A stretch of 64,000 nucleotides of DNA from an uncultured Aequorivita sp. (GTDB lineage: Bacteria > Bacteroidota > Bacteroidia > Flavobacteriales > Flavobacteriaceae): contig CAKZLK010000047.1 of assembly GCA_937125455.1 (NCBI GenBank), forward strand, positions 140,526 to 204,525, given 5' to 3'. A program made the position numbers and the translations under genes. Below, piece by piece: positions 9,461 through 18,707 of this stretch; position 1 is the stretch's first letter; every line of letters starts with the position of its first letter. The notes below the pieces were generated by a model, which saw only the letters and a list, made by a program, of their open reading frames with translations, did not search any database and was not told where the DNA came from.

Positions 9461-10981
9461 TCAAATTACCTGTTTTGTGTTTTCTATTCCTTTCAAAACA
9501 CGTAACCTACCGGGTCCAATTTTTAGGGCAAGCTCGTATTGTTCTGCAGCTTCCTCATTTCTGTTTTGGGTGAGCAACCAGTCTGCATACAACTCGTGGG
9601 TAGGTTTTTGAATAGAAGGTGGCCCGTAACTATAACTGATGCTGTTTTCAATATCTATTGATTTTATAAAATGTTCTTCCGCCAATTTTGTGTTATTTTC
9701 AAGCTTGGCGCGAAGTGCCAATAATTGGTTTTGCCTGATTTCCGCTTCTTTTAAATCCATATTTGAAGCTTCGTCACGACTTACCCCTGAACAGAGTTTG
9801 GAACTGCCTTCCGAAATAACAAATGACTCCCTTTTATGGTCTTGTTTCATAGTATTAAGTATGCTGTCTAATCTTTGGATATTACCTGCTTTATAAGCTT
9901 TCATCCCTTCCAGAAACTGATATTTGGAGCGGACGGAAATATTCAAATCGGTTATTTCCACAGGTATATCTGCAATTTCGCCTTCCCACTTATCAGTTTC
10001 GGTTAAATAAGTTCCTTTTAAAAACACCAAATATGCCCGCGCACTTTTTGATGGGGTTTGTGTGGCATACTTTTTCATATCTAGCAACATTTTTTTTGCT
10101 TCCTCATAATTTCCTTTTTGAAGATATCCGTACTGCAACCAATGATAAGCGTGATAGCCACGGGCATCATTGTCTAGTTCTTTTTTCTCCATTCGGTTAA
10201 TACTTGCTTGGTAGGAATCAATATTCGAGGAAATTACATTATCCCACATTCCCATTGCAACATAAATGTGTGAAGGCATGTGCAGTGCGTGGCTGGCATC
10301 TGGCGCTACTTTTGAGTATGTATTGGCGGCATCTAAGGCAAGGGTAGCACGATCGGGATCGTCATAAGAATGTATTAAATAATGTAATGCACCCGGATGG
10401 TTTGGGTTTTCCTTTAAAATACCTTTTGCAATTTTTGCGCCTTTTCCGTAAACAATATCATCTCTTCCTTCTTCAACTGAGCCTAGTAGTGACAATGCAT
10501 AAAATGCGGCCACTTCTTGATTGGCTGGATATTTTTTGTACAAACCTTCCATAAAATTTGCACAAGCAAAATCTCGTTGGTTTTTTTCTGTTTTTGGCTG
10601 ATAAAGTATGTGTACAGATTCAATTAAATCTTGTTCAATTTCGCTTGTATTATTTTCTAAATTTAGCCTACCGAGTTTTGCTAAAACAGTTGATGCGGCT
10701 TCATAATCTTGTTCGTGCCACAAGCTGTGGTTATAGGTCATTGCCTCGCCCCAATAGGCCATCGCCATTTTTGGATCTTCCTTTTGTGCTTCTTGAAAAG
10801 CCTCGCGAGCGTCTTCATATTCAAAGGAATGCAAAAGCAATAATCCTTTTTCAAAGTGGGGTTGGGCACTTTTTTTTCCACTTACAGAAATATTTATAAC
10901 ACCCAAGTAACTTTTTTCTGGTTCTTTTTGTTTGCAGGAAACCACCAATACTAACGCTAAAACAAATGTTATGTATTTCAT
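9461..10981 (-). CDS. TPR-repeat lipoprotein
   Basis: Lipobox-like VVSC; TPR-like FEYEDAREAFQEAQKEDPKMAMAYWGEAMTYNHSLW; HMPSHIYVAMGMWD. Confidence 0.8.
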   Translation of the reverse strand: MKYITFVLALVLVVSCKQKEPEKSYLGVINISVSGKKSAQPHFEKGLLLLHSFEYEDAREAFQEAQKEDPKMAMAYWGEAMTYNHSLWHEQDYEAASTVLAKLGRLNLENNTSEIEQDLIESVHILYQPKTEKNQRDFACANFMEGLYKKYPANQEVAAFYALSLLGSVEEGRDDIVYGKGAKIAKGILKENPNHPGALHYLIHSYDDPDRATLALDAANTYSKVAPDASHALHMPSHIYVAMGMWDNVISSNIDSYQASINRMEKKELDNDARGYHAYHWLQYGYLQKGNYEEAKKMLLDMKKYATQTPSKSARAYLVFLKGTYLTETDKWEGEIADIPVEITDLNISVRSKYQFLEGMKAYKAGNIQRLDSILNTMKQDHKRESFVISEGSSKLCSGVSRDEASNMDLKEAEIRQNQLLALRAKLENNTKLAEEHFIKSIDIENSISYSYGPPSIQKPTHELYADWLLTQNRNEEAAEQYELALKIGPGRLRVLKGIENTKQVI

Positions 10982-11065
10982 AAATAATAATTTAGTAAGT
11001 TGTTTAAAGATAGCGATTTCTACTCAATTTTAATTTTAACGATTTATTATTTGGCTATTAGCCAC

Positions 11066-11893
11066 TTAAGTTATTTGATTGTGGTTTATTGTTTTACTGC
11101 TTTTTTCCAATTCCGCATCCAACGAATATAAAAGTTGCGTCGCCATTTCTTTTAAAAGAGCAACACGTTTTTTGCTGTAATTGGCAAGAATACTTCGGTA
11201 TTTTATTCGATTTATGAGCTTTAATTGGTTTTCTGGATTTGCCAATAGGTTTTCAGCTGTAGTTTTTACCATATCATTTTCGAAAGGTTGAAGACCAAGT
11301 TCTGAAACTAAAATTAATAACTCATCTGAATAGGTAGCAGACGAGAAAGCCGTTAGGTCCATAATATCTGGAATCATCAAATTGTCAATAAGGTTGGTGT
11401 TGTTGTTTTGAATATTATCGGAAGCACGTTCGGTGGTTTGATAAAAACCTACGATTTCTTTTTTGAGGTTTGGGTTGCGTATAATGTTGATTTGCCCTGT
11501 ATTATTGAGTTCTTGAAAGGTTGTGTTATTTATTCGAAGTGTGTATCTAATGGTTAAATCGTTGATTTTAGAATTGATGCTGTCCAAGTTTTTGAAACCC
11601 CCGTTAGATTTAATGTGTTGTAAAATATCATCTACGTCTCTAATAATAATGGATTCAATTTTTAGGTTGAGGTTAAATGTTATTATTTGGGAAGCAACAT
11701 CTTCACGCAGGTTTTTTAAATAGGCAATTTCTTTGGTGTTTTGTTTTCGTTGGTCGTTCCAATTATTGATGCTTAAGGCAATCAAAATCCCAATGACCAC
11801 AAGTATTATTTCACCAATAGCATACTTTAGATAATTTGAAGTCTTTCCTTCAGTGATAAGGTTTTTGCGGATGTTTCTAAAAAGTTTAATCAT
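11066..11893 (-). CDS. DUF6090 family protein
   Basis: N-terminus MIKLFRNIRKNLITEGKTSNYLKYAIGEIILVVIGILIALSINNWNDQRKQ shared with 17688-18443. Confidence 0.85.
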   Translation of the reverse strand: MIKLFRNIRKNLITEGKTSNYLKYAIGEIILVVIGILIALSINNWNDQRKQNTKEIAYLKNLREDVASQIITFNLNLKIESIIIRDVDDILQHIKSNGGFKNLDSINSKINDLTIRYTLRINNTTFQELNNTGQINIIRNPNLKKEIVGFYQTTERASDNIQNNNTNLIDNLMIPDIMDLTAFSSATYSDELLILVSELGLQPFENDMVKTTAENLLANPENQLKLINRIKYRSILANYSKKRVALLKEMATQLLYSLDAELEKSSKTINHNQIT

Positions 11894-11909
11894 TTTTTTT
11901 GTTTTGTCT

Positions 11910-11961
11910 CCTCGAGCGCAGTCGAGAGGTTAAACAATAGGTCTCGACTGCGCTCGACCTG
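11910..11961. repeat. REP/BIME-like inverted repeat, Flavobacteriia-type CTCGAGCGCAGTCGAG motif
   Basis: cctcgagcgcagtcgagaggt ... aggtctcgactgcgctcgacc: ~21-nt arms, ~8-nt spacer. Confidence 0.75.
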
Positions 11962-11988
11962 ACAATACCGTTTTTCTAAAGAGCATTA

Positions 11989-13290
11989 TCAAACCGTTTT
12001 CTTTTTAAAAATTTTAATAGCGAAAAAAATAAGCGATAATACAACTATGACTATTGCTGTGCCAATCATCTCATTTGCCGAAAGGCTTGATAAAAAGTAT
12101 AGAATTATGGCAATAGCTATAATGGGGACAGTCCATCCTCCTGGAATTTTAAACCCTCCAGAATATTGTTCTTTAGAATTGCGCAACTTAATTACAGAAA
12201 GTGCTACTCCTAAATAAAGAATCAACATAGCGCTACTAGCAATAATCACTAATTGTTCAAAACTGCCTGTAACAGCTAAGATAAAACCGATAGTTGCATA
12301 TAAAATAATGGCAATGTGTGGTGTAGCAAAAGATTTGTGAATTCTAGATAATGCATTTATCGAGATTACCTTATCCCTGGCAAGAGCGTAAACTATTCTC
12401 GGGCTATTCAGAATGGTTCCACTCATATAACCAAACATCGAAATAACTGCGCCAACAATTAAAAGCATATATCCAAAAGGACCAAAAACTACCCTAGCGG
12501 TTTCAGCAAGTGGAGCTGCTTTAAAATTTGGCAAAGCATCGCCCAAAACACCTTGAGAAACTGTCTGGATTAATACATAAACAACTACAACTGTTACAAT
12601 ACTTATTAAAATAGCCCTTGGAATATTGCGTTTTGGATTAATAACCTCTCCGCCAACAATAATACCTGTTTCACAACCTTGAAAGGCAAAAAATAAAATA
12701 AGGGATGTTTCACCTAAAGTTTTAACACTCGGAAAATGTTGAAAATACAAATTGCTTAAGGAAACATCCTTAAAGCCGATGAAAATCAGTAAAAGCAAAG
12801 GTATTAGCTTAATTATAGTATTAAATTTCACTAAACCCATCCCTTGTTTTAAGCCAATTACATTTACGTAAACTAGACCGTAAAAAAGAATAAATAAAAA
12901 CAAAAATCGAGGCCATCCATTTTCAAATATGGGATATGCCGAGGCAACAACATTTACTAAAGCATTAGAAACAGCGGCATCTGCAAACAAATTACTTCCA
13001 ACAGCAAAAACACCAGCAACAAAGCCAGGATAATCACCAAAAGCTGTTTCAATATAGGTGTAGGGTCCTCCGGTGTTTGTTACTTTACTGCCAGCTTCTG
13101 CAAAACAAAGCATTATCATTGCCATTAACAGTCCGCAAAACAAATAAGCAATGATGCTGGATGCTCCCATATAACTAGCTACAATTGCAGGTAGTACAAA
13201 AATACCAGAGCCAATAATAATGTTAATGATGTTAGCCGATAAACCTAGTGCGCCAACTCTTCTTTTTAATCCTTCGTCTTTTTGAATCAT
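11989..13290 (-). CDS. APC family amino acid permease
   Basis: GLSANIINIIIGSGIFVLPAIVASYMG, multi-TM, LFFAFQGCETGIIVGGEVINPKRNIPRAI. Confidence 0.9.
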   Translation of the reverse strand: MIQKDEGLKRRVGALGLSANIINIIIGSGIFVLPAIVASYMGASSIIAYLFCGLLMAMIMLCFAEAGSKVTNTGGPYTYIETAFGDYPGFVAGVFAVGSNLFADAAVSNALVNVVASAYPIFENGWPRFLFLFILFYGLVYVNVIGLKQGMGLVKFNTIIKLIPLLLLIFIGFKDVSLSNLYFQHFPSVKTLGETSLILFFAFQGCETGIIVGGEVINPKRNIPRAILISIVTVVVVYVLIQTVSQGVLGDALPNFKAAPLAETARVVFGPFGYMLLIVGAVISMFGYMSGTILNSPRIVYALARDKVISINALSRIHKSFATPHIAIILYATIGFILAVTGSFEQLVIIASSAMLILYLGVALSVIKLRNSKEQYSGGFKIPGGWTVPIIAIAIILYFLSSLSANEMIGTAIVIVVLSLIFFAIKIFKKKTV

Positions 13291-13305
13291 AATATTATTT
13301 TCTAA

Positions 13306-14487
13306 TTATAAATAACTCAACCACCATTTATCCTTATTGTTAGCTTTATAGATCATGTATTTTTTGCAGAAAGGGTAGAGTAGAAGCACTACGCCAATCC
13401 AAACCAGATAAACAACAAGCAGGGAATAACCATAGTTAATAAGGCTTGCATTACTGAAATTTTCCGCGGTCAAAATCATAGAATGCCAATCTCCACCAAA
13501 AATTATCATCCCTACAATTGCAAAAACGTGGATTACAAAAACGTGGAGGAAATAATAAAACAGTGGAACCCTTCCAAAAACCAAAAAGAAATCCGTTAGC
13601 TTATTTTTTGTGTTTTCAAATATGTAAAGGAATATAAATGCCGGTCCCATTGTGATGCACAGGTATAATAGCGAAGGCGGATATTTGGTTACGTTAAATA
13701 TCGAAAGAATCGTTTTGGTTGCGGTATCTTGAATTGTCCAAGGAACTAGATTGCCATAAACGTTCACTCCCCTTAAAACAAAAAATAGAATAAGCGCACC
13801 AAAGCCTAATAACAGCAACCATTTTCCACGAACCATTGCATTAAAATCCTTTTGATAAAATGTGCCGAACAAATAGCCCAAAGCCATCAGTCCTATCCAT
13901 GGAATTAACGGATAATGTAATATAACCAAAGAATTTGGCCCGAAAACCAAACCGTTTTCTTGGTGTAATAGATACCAAATGATGGCCTCAAAGCTTTTGC
14001 CTTGCATCACAAAGCCGTCCAATAAATTATGTCCGGCAATCAGAACAATTCCTATTATAAGAATAATTTTTTTCGGTAAATAAATAAGAAAGGAAAGGCA
14101 GACCATACTGAATCCGATGGTCCAGATAACTTGAAAAATATTAAGGCTATACGTTAAATCAAATGTCCAAATAAGATTATTGACAGCGATTTCCAAAAAA
14201 ATGAGCCAAATACCACGGGTAAACAGAAATTTAAAAAGCTCTGGTTTTGTTTTTTTGCTTCCATATAGAAAGGCTGAGGTTCCAGCTAAAAATACAAATA
14301 CCGGGGCACAATAGTGTGTAATGAAGCGGGTGAAAAAGAGCATTGGCGTTGTAGTTTCCAGATTGGTTGGATCTGAAAAAAAAGCCCCATAATGAAAATA
14401 ATCGCGCACATGGTCTAAGGCCATGATTACCATCACAACGCCACGTAGGACGTCAATGGATTCAATTCGGTTGGTTTTTGGTATCAT
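13306..14487 (-). CDS. DUF1624 / heparan-alpha-glucosaminide N-acetyltransferase-like membrane protein
   Basis: RIESIDVLRGVVMVIMALDHVRDYFHYG, multi-TM. Confidence 0.85.
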   Translation of the reverse strand: MIPKTNRIESIDVLRGVVMVIMALDHVRDYFHYGAFFSDPTNLETTTPMLFFTRFITHYCAPVFVFLAGTSAFLYGSKKTKPELFKFLFTRGIWLIFLEIAVNNLIWTFDLTYSLNIFQVIWTIGFSMVCLSFLIYLPKKIILIIGIVLIAGHNLLDGFVMQGKSFEAIIWYLLHQENGLVFGPNSLVILHYPLIPWIGLMALGYLFGTFYQKDFNAMVRGKWLLLLGFGALILFFVLRGVNVYGNLVPWTIQDTATKTILSIFNVTKYPPSLLYLCITMGPAFIFLYIFENTKNKLTDFFLVFGRVPLFYYFLHVFVIHVFAIVGMIIFGGDWHSMILTAENFSNASLINYGYSLLVVYLVWIGVVLLLYPFCKKYMIYKANNKDKWWLSYL

Positions 14488-14518
14488 TGGTTGTTAGTTA
14501 GCTGATTTTACAACATCC

Positions 14519-15568
14519 TTATTTGAATTCTCCTGTATTCACATCTTTAATAAACTTTATCAATCCTGGAAAATAAGTTTGCGGGTCATCATATTGTGAA
14601 ACGTGTCCTGCATTACAGGTGAGGCTTCTACCGCGTTGCACTTGGGTGCTCATCCATTCCATATATTTTGGATCCATGGTGTCGTATTTTCCCCCAATCA
14701 TTAAAGTTGGAACAGTCAATTCCTTTAATCTATCGGAAACATCCCAGCCTTTTAGTGTTGCATTTCCAGTTACACCAAATTCACTATGGCCCTGCATATA
14801 GATATAAATATTTGGGTTGAGGTGCGAAAAGCCGCGATTGATGAACTCTGGCCATTCATCCAAAGGTTTGCGGAGGATGTGCTCTGTGTAATAATTGTTC
14901 ATCACCAACTCGGCATATCGGGGATTTGAAAAATCTTCCTTCGCCTCCAATTCCTTAATTTCTTTATAAATTTCTGGAGGAAGTTGGGCTCCCAATACTT
15001 CAGCATATTTTTCGTATTCCGGAATGCTCGCCATCATATTTGAAATAATCAAGCCTTTTAGATTGTCTTGATATTTTAGTGCATATTCCATCGCCAAAAT
15101 TCCGCCCCACGATTGCCCTAGTAGGTAAAAATTGTCTTTGTCCAGATTTAAAGCTTTACGAACTTGCTCTACTTCTTCCACAAAATGTTCTGTTGTCCAA
15201 AGCGTGGAATCATTAGGTTTATCGCTGTAATAACTATCCAGTTGATCGTAATAAATATATTCAATTTCTTCATTTGGAAGATAGCCGTCAAAACTCTCAA
15301 AGAATTCATGCGTACCACCGGGACCTCCGTGAAGAAGTAAAACCTTCATTTTTGGGTTGTTGCCCACGCGTTTTGTCCACACATTGAAAGTTCCTTTTGG
15401 AGTGGTGATGGGAATCATTTTGATGCCGCCAGTAATTTGGTCATCACTGTTTGAATAATCCATGTAACTGGATTTGCTATCGGTTTCGTTTTTTGTGGTT
15501 TCCTTTTTTTCAGCACAACTTAAAAGAAAGCTTGCTGAAATGATTAAAAAGTAAATTGCTTTTTTCAT
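14519..15568 (-). CDS. Proline iminopeptidase-family alpha/beta hydrolase lipoprotein
   Basis: LLLHGGPGGTHEFF, LLGQSWGGILAMEYAL; lipobox FLLSC. Confidence 0.9.
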   Translation of the reverse strand: MKKAIYFLIISASFLLSCAEKKETTKNETDSKSSYMDYSNSDDQITGGIKMIPITTPKGTFNVWTKRVGNNPKMKVLLLHGGPGGTHEFFESFDGYLPNEEIEYIYYDQLDSYYSDKPNDSTLWTTEHFVEEVEQVRKALNLDKDNFYLLGQSWGGILAMEYALKYQDNLKGLIISNMMASIPEYEKYAEVLGAQLPPEIYKEIKELEAKEDFSNPRYAELVMNNYYTEHILRKPLDEWPEFINRGFSHLNPNIYIYMQGHSEFGVTGNATLKGWDVSDRLKELTVPTLMIGGKYDTMDPKYMEWMSTQVQRGRSLTCNAGHVSQYDDPQTYFPGLIKFIKDVNTGEFK

Positions 15569-15610
15569 AATGGTTGGTTTTGTTTGTGAATATTTCTTTT
15601 AGTTTGATCA

Positions 15611-16420
15611 TTAATTATTACCTGCTTCTACTTGATAGATATTTTGCCCAATTTGACCAGTTTTTGTAAGTGATGCACATTCATCATTTCTTTCAAAAAT
15701 AGCTTTTGTTGGTTTTACGGCTCCGTTAGCCATTGTAGGATAATCGTAAATAGTGTTTGTATAGCCAATGCTACTGCACGGGTGCCTTTTGCCATCTTGT
15801 GCGCCCCAATATTCAGTGAAATTATAGGATGTGTTTTCTAGCCATTGCCAAGATTCTGGAACCAATATTTTACCAATAAATTCTTCTTTTTCAGTTGTCA
15901 TATCCATAACCCAAGCTCCCCACCAAGTTCCGCTATCTGGTGCTTCTGCGATACCAAGTTCCCAAACCCTTACACGATATTTTCGCCCTTCCTGCCAATT
16001 GTATTTTATCCTGCAAGAATAGCCACTGCCTTCGTGCCCAAATACTTCCGAATAACCATTAGCAGCACTCTGCGCACTTTTTGCATCCCAAATAGAAAAT
16101 ATGGCAATTTTTGTTTGCTCTCCTTTAAATGAAGCTGATGTTTGAAGCCCCATATAACCTGTTTTGCCATTTACAAACGAATATTGATGTGCCCAATAAA
16201 AATTAGGAGCCTCTTTTTCTACAGTAAGAAAAAAATCTAAATTATTATATCCTTTACTGTTAGTAGGCAATTGAGGCCAGTTAAATATTGCTGAAGCAAT
16301 ATATGTTGGTGATTCAAAACTTAATCCGCTGTCGCCTAGATTATTTTGGCATATTAGAAAACTGTTGCCTGTAAAAAATAATAGGATGGCTGAAATGTAA
16401 ATTTGTTTGCAATTTTTCAT
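15611..16420 (-). CDS. DUF3472-like secreted protein
   Basis: Signal peptide from MKNCKQIYISAILLFF; FTVxKEAPNFYWAHQYSF..KTGYMGLQ..IFSIWDA pattern; ORF track start 16450 overlaps the upstream gene, 16420 is the likelier start. Confidence 0.65.
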   Translation of the reverse strand: MKNCKQIYISAILLFFTGNSFLICQNNLGDSGLSFESPTYIASAIFNWPQLPTNSKGYNNLDFFLTVEKEAPNFYWAHQYSFVNGKTGYMGLQTSASFKGEQTKIAIFSIWDAKSAQSAANGYSEVFGHEGSGYSCRIKYNWQEGRKYRVRVWELGIAEAPDSGTWWGAWVMDMTTEKEEFIGKILVPESWQWLENTSYNFTEYWGAQDGKRHPCSSIGYTNTIYDYPTMANGAVKPTKAIFERNDECASLTKTGQIGQNIYQVEAGNN

Positions 16421-16436
16421 AACGAATGATTTTATG

Positions 16437-17618
16437 TTAGTGGGTCTCATTAGCTTTTAAAACCCGAAGCAGGTTTCCGCCAAGAATTTTATCGATATCT
16501 TTTTCGCTATAGCCTTTTTCCAATAATGCTTTTGTAATCTTAGGATAATCGGTAACATCATCCAACTGGCTTGGTGGTAAAAAGATTCCGTCAAAATCGG
16601 AACCGATACCTACGTAATCTACGCCGACTAAATTGATGACGTATTCAATATGTTGAATAACAAAATCGAAAGGTGCGCGAAGTTGTTGGGATTCATCTGC
16701 ATATTTTATGTAGATACTTTCTTGTGCGATAAATGAATTCATCCCAGCTTGCGTTAATGAATCTATTTCGGTTTTGTGTTTTTCCAGAAATGCACTTTCC
16801 CTTGCATCCACAGATGGATCTATAAATCCCGAGTTAAAATTTATCTGAATTACACCCCCATTTTTGGCAATTGCTTTAATTTGGTCGTCTTTTAAATTTC
16901 GCTTGTGCGGGCAGAGGGAATATACGGAACTATGCGAAGCGATGATGGGTTTAGTAGTCGTGGCAATCACATCCCAAAAGGTTTGCTCCCCAACATGCGA
17001 AACATCTACCAGCATCCCCAAACTGTTCATTTTTTGGACTATTTGTTTCCCCTTAGCCGTAAGCCCTTTTTTGCCTTCTGAATTTTTTGCGCCTTCTGGA
17101 TTGGTTTCATCGGAAGCGCTTGTTGCCCAAGGAGTAGAATTGTTCCACGTAAGTGTGATATAACGAACACCGCGATTGTAAAGCGCTTCAAGTTTACCTA
17201 AATCATCCTCAAATTGATGGCCGCCTTCCAAACCTACCAAAGTAGCAATTTTCTTCTGATTAACAGCTTTTAGAAGTTCTTTTAAATTGGCGACTTTCAC
17301 AATTTTATCAGGATTTCGTTTTATTACGGCATCCAAACTATCTATTTGGCGGTTGGCAAAGGCATACGGATTTACCCTTTCACCATCGCTCCAAACAGAA
17401 AAGAACTGAACATCTACGCCACCTTCCTTCATCCTGTTAAGGTCGCTGTGGGTTTTGCCTTTCAAATCGGTATCGAAAACAAAATTTTTCTCCATTGTTT
17501 GGGTGAGAAAATCGTTGTGCGTGTCCACTAATATCGCTTTGTTATGAATTTTTTGATAGCCCTGGGCGCTTAGTTGAAGCGTTGTGATTAAGCTGAAGAA
17601 TAGTAGTTTCCTTTTCAT
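16437..17618 (-). CDS. Membrane dipeptidase (renal dipeptidase family, M19)
   Basis: LVDTHNDFLTQ, GLEGGHQFEDDLGKLEALYNRGVRYITLTWNNSTPWATSA, VDVSHVGEQTFWDV, IGSDFDGI. Confidence 0.95.
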   Translation of the reverse strand: MKRKLLFFSLITTLQLSAQGYQKIHNKAILVDTHNDFLTQTMEKNFVFDTDLKGKTHSDLNRMKEGGVDVQFFSVWSDGERVNPYAFANRQIDSLDAVIKRNPDKIVKVANLKELLKAVNQKKIATLVGLEGGHQFEDDLGKLEALYNRGVRYITLTWNNSTPWATSASDETNPEGAKNSEGKKGLTAKGKQIVQKMNSLGMLVDVSHVGEQTFWDVIATTTKPIIASHSSVYSLCPHKRNLKDDQIKAIAKNGGVIQINFNSGFIDPSVDARESAFLEKHKTEIDSLTQAGMNSFIAQESIYIKYADESQQLRAPFDFVIQHIEYVINLVGVDYVGIGSDFDGIFLPPSQLDDVTDYPKITKALLEKGYSEKDIDKILGGNLLRVLKANETH

Positions 17619-17646
17619 AATATAGTTATTGATTGTTAGCTTTTTC

Positions 17647-17691
17647 TCATTTAGAAAGTTTTTGTCGGATGTTTTTAAATAGTTTAATCAT
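17647..17691 (-). pseudogene. 14-aa DUF6090 N-terminal remnant (MIKLFKNIRQKLSK*)
   Basis: ATGA overlap with the stop of 17688-18443; peptide matches the first residues of both DUF6090 proteins in this window. Confidence 0.6.
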
Positions 17692-18443
17692 TTGTTCAAT
17701 TCGGTTTTAATTAAAACAATTAAATGCTTAATTTCTGTATCCAGATTTTCTCGATAATTAATCACATCTTGGGTAAAGGTCAATTTCATTCCCAAGAGAT
17801 TTCTAACTCTTTTAATTTTTAATAAATCTTCATAGTTGTTTTTTGGCTCGCCTTCAATATTAATAGTAGGTATGTTGGATTTTATTAACGGAATGAAATT
17901 TATATCGTTTTCCAAAATATCATCTACTCGAATTTGATGGACACTTAATCGGTCTGCAAGTATATCGTTGAGCCTCTTTAGACGAAATTCCAATTCTGTA
18001 AACTTTTCATTTATTTTTTTGCTTTTAATTAAACTCAGCTTATTGGTGTTTTTTAAATTGTTATAAGCATTAAAAGTTGGCTGGTCGCTGTTTAAGTCCC
18101 ATACTGCACTTACAAAAATTGAATCGGGAATTAATGAAGCGTTCGTTGAAGGATGGTTTGAATCAATTCTAAGAATTCGTATAAGTCTTACTTTTAAAGC
18201 GTCTTCTTCAGAAATCAATTCTTCTGACTGCTTTTTTGCTACACTTAGATTTTCTAATAAACTTTCTAAAACTGCTTTTCCCTCATTGGCATCTTTTCTG
18301 TTTTGATTCCAATTATTGATACTCAACGCTATCAAAATCCCAATGACCACAAGTATAATTTCGCCGATTGCGTATTTAAGGTATCTTGTGGTTTTGCCTT
18401 CTGCGAGAAGGTTTTTGCGGATGTTGCGGAAGAGTTTTATCAT
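17688..18443 (-). CDS. DUF6090 family protein
   Basis: MIKLFRNIRKNLLAEGKTTRYLKYAIGEIILVVIGILIALSINNWNQNRK; ORF-track start 18491 is 16 codons upstream of the conserved start. Confidence 0.85.
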   Translation of the reverse strand: MIKLFRNIRKNLLAEGKTTRYLKYAIGEIILVVIGILIALSINNWNQNRKDANEGKAVLESLLENLSVAKKQSEELISEEDALKVRLIRILRIDSNHPSTNASLIPDSIFVSAVWDLNSDQPTFNAYNNLKNTNKLSLIKSKKINEKFTELEFRLKRLNDILADRLSVHQIRVDDILENDINFIPLIKSNIPTINIEGEPKNNYEDLLKIKRVRNLLGMKLTFTQDVINYRENLDTEIKHLIVLIKTELNK

Positions 18444-18623
18444 TTTGTATAGTCGTGATATGTTAAAGCCTAACTTACTTCCTATATTCAATTCTTATTG
18501 AAAGTTAAAGAGCAAGGCTTTTCTACTATTTTTGAATACCGTTTAATTCCCGATGACGGCTTTTATTGTTTTTTTTAAAGAGGTCACAAGAAAAAAAACC
18601 AATCGTTAAACATTTACTTGCGT

Positions 18624-18707
18624 TTATACGTTAATCGGTCTCAATGCGGTATGCCTTTTCTGCGCTTCTATGCATGCTGGATTTTCTAATAATTCTTTAA
18701 ACTTCAT
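18624..18707 (-). CDS. Candidate 27-aa micro-ORF overlapping the sulfotransferase stop (ATGA)
   Basis: MKFKELLENPACIEAQKRHTALRPINV*, ATG overlaps TGA of 18704-19444. Confidence 0.3.
   Translation of the reverse strand: MKFKELLENPACIEAQKRHTALRPINV

Noticed and set aside
13770-14487. Acyltransferase-like membrane protein as part of a defence system
   Set aside because: DUF1624-type proteins are common housekeeping/cell-envelope proteins; no defence genes (restriction, CBASS, retron, etc.) seen nearby.
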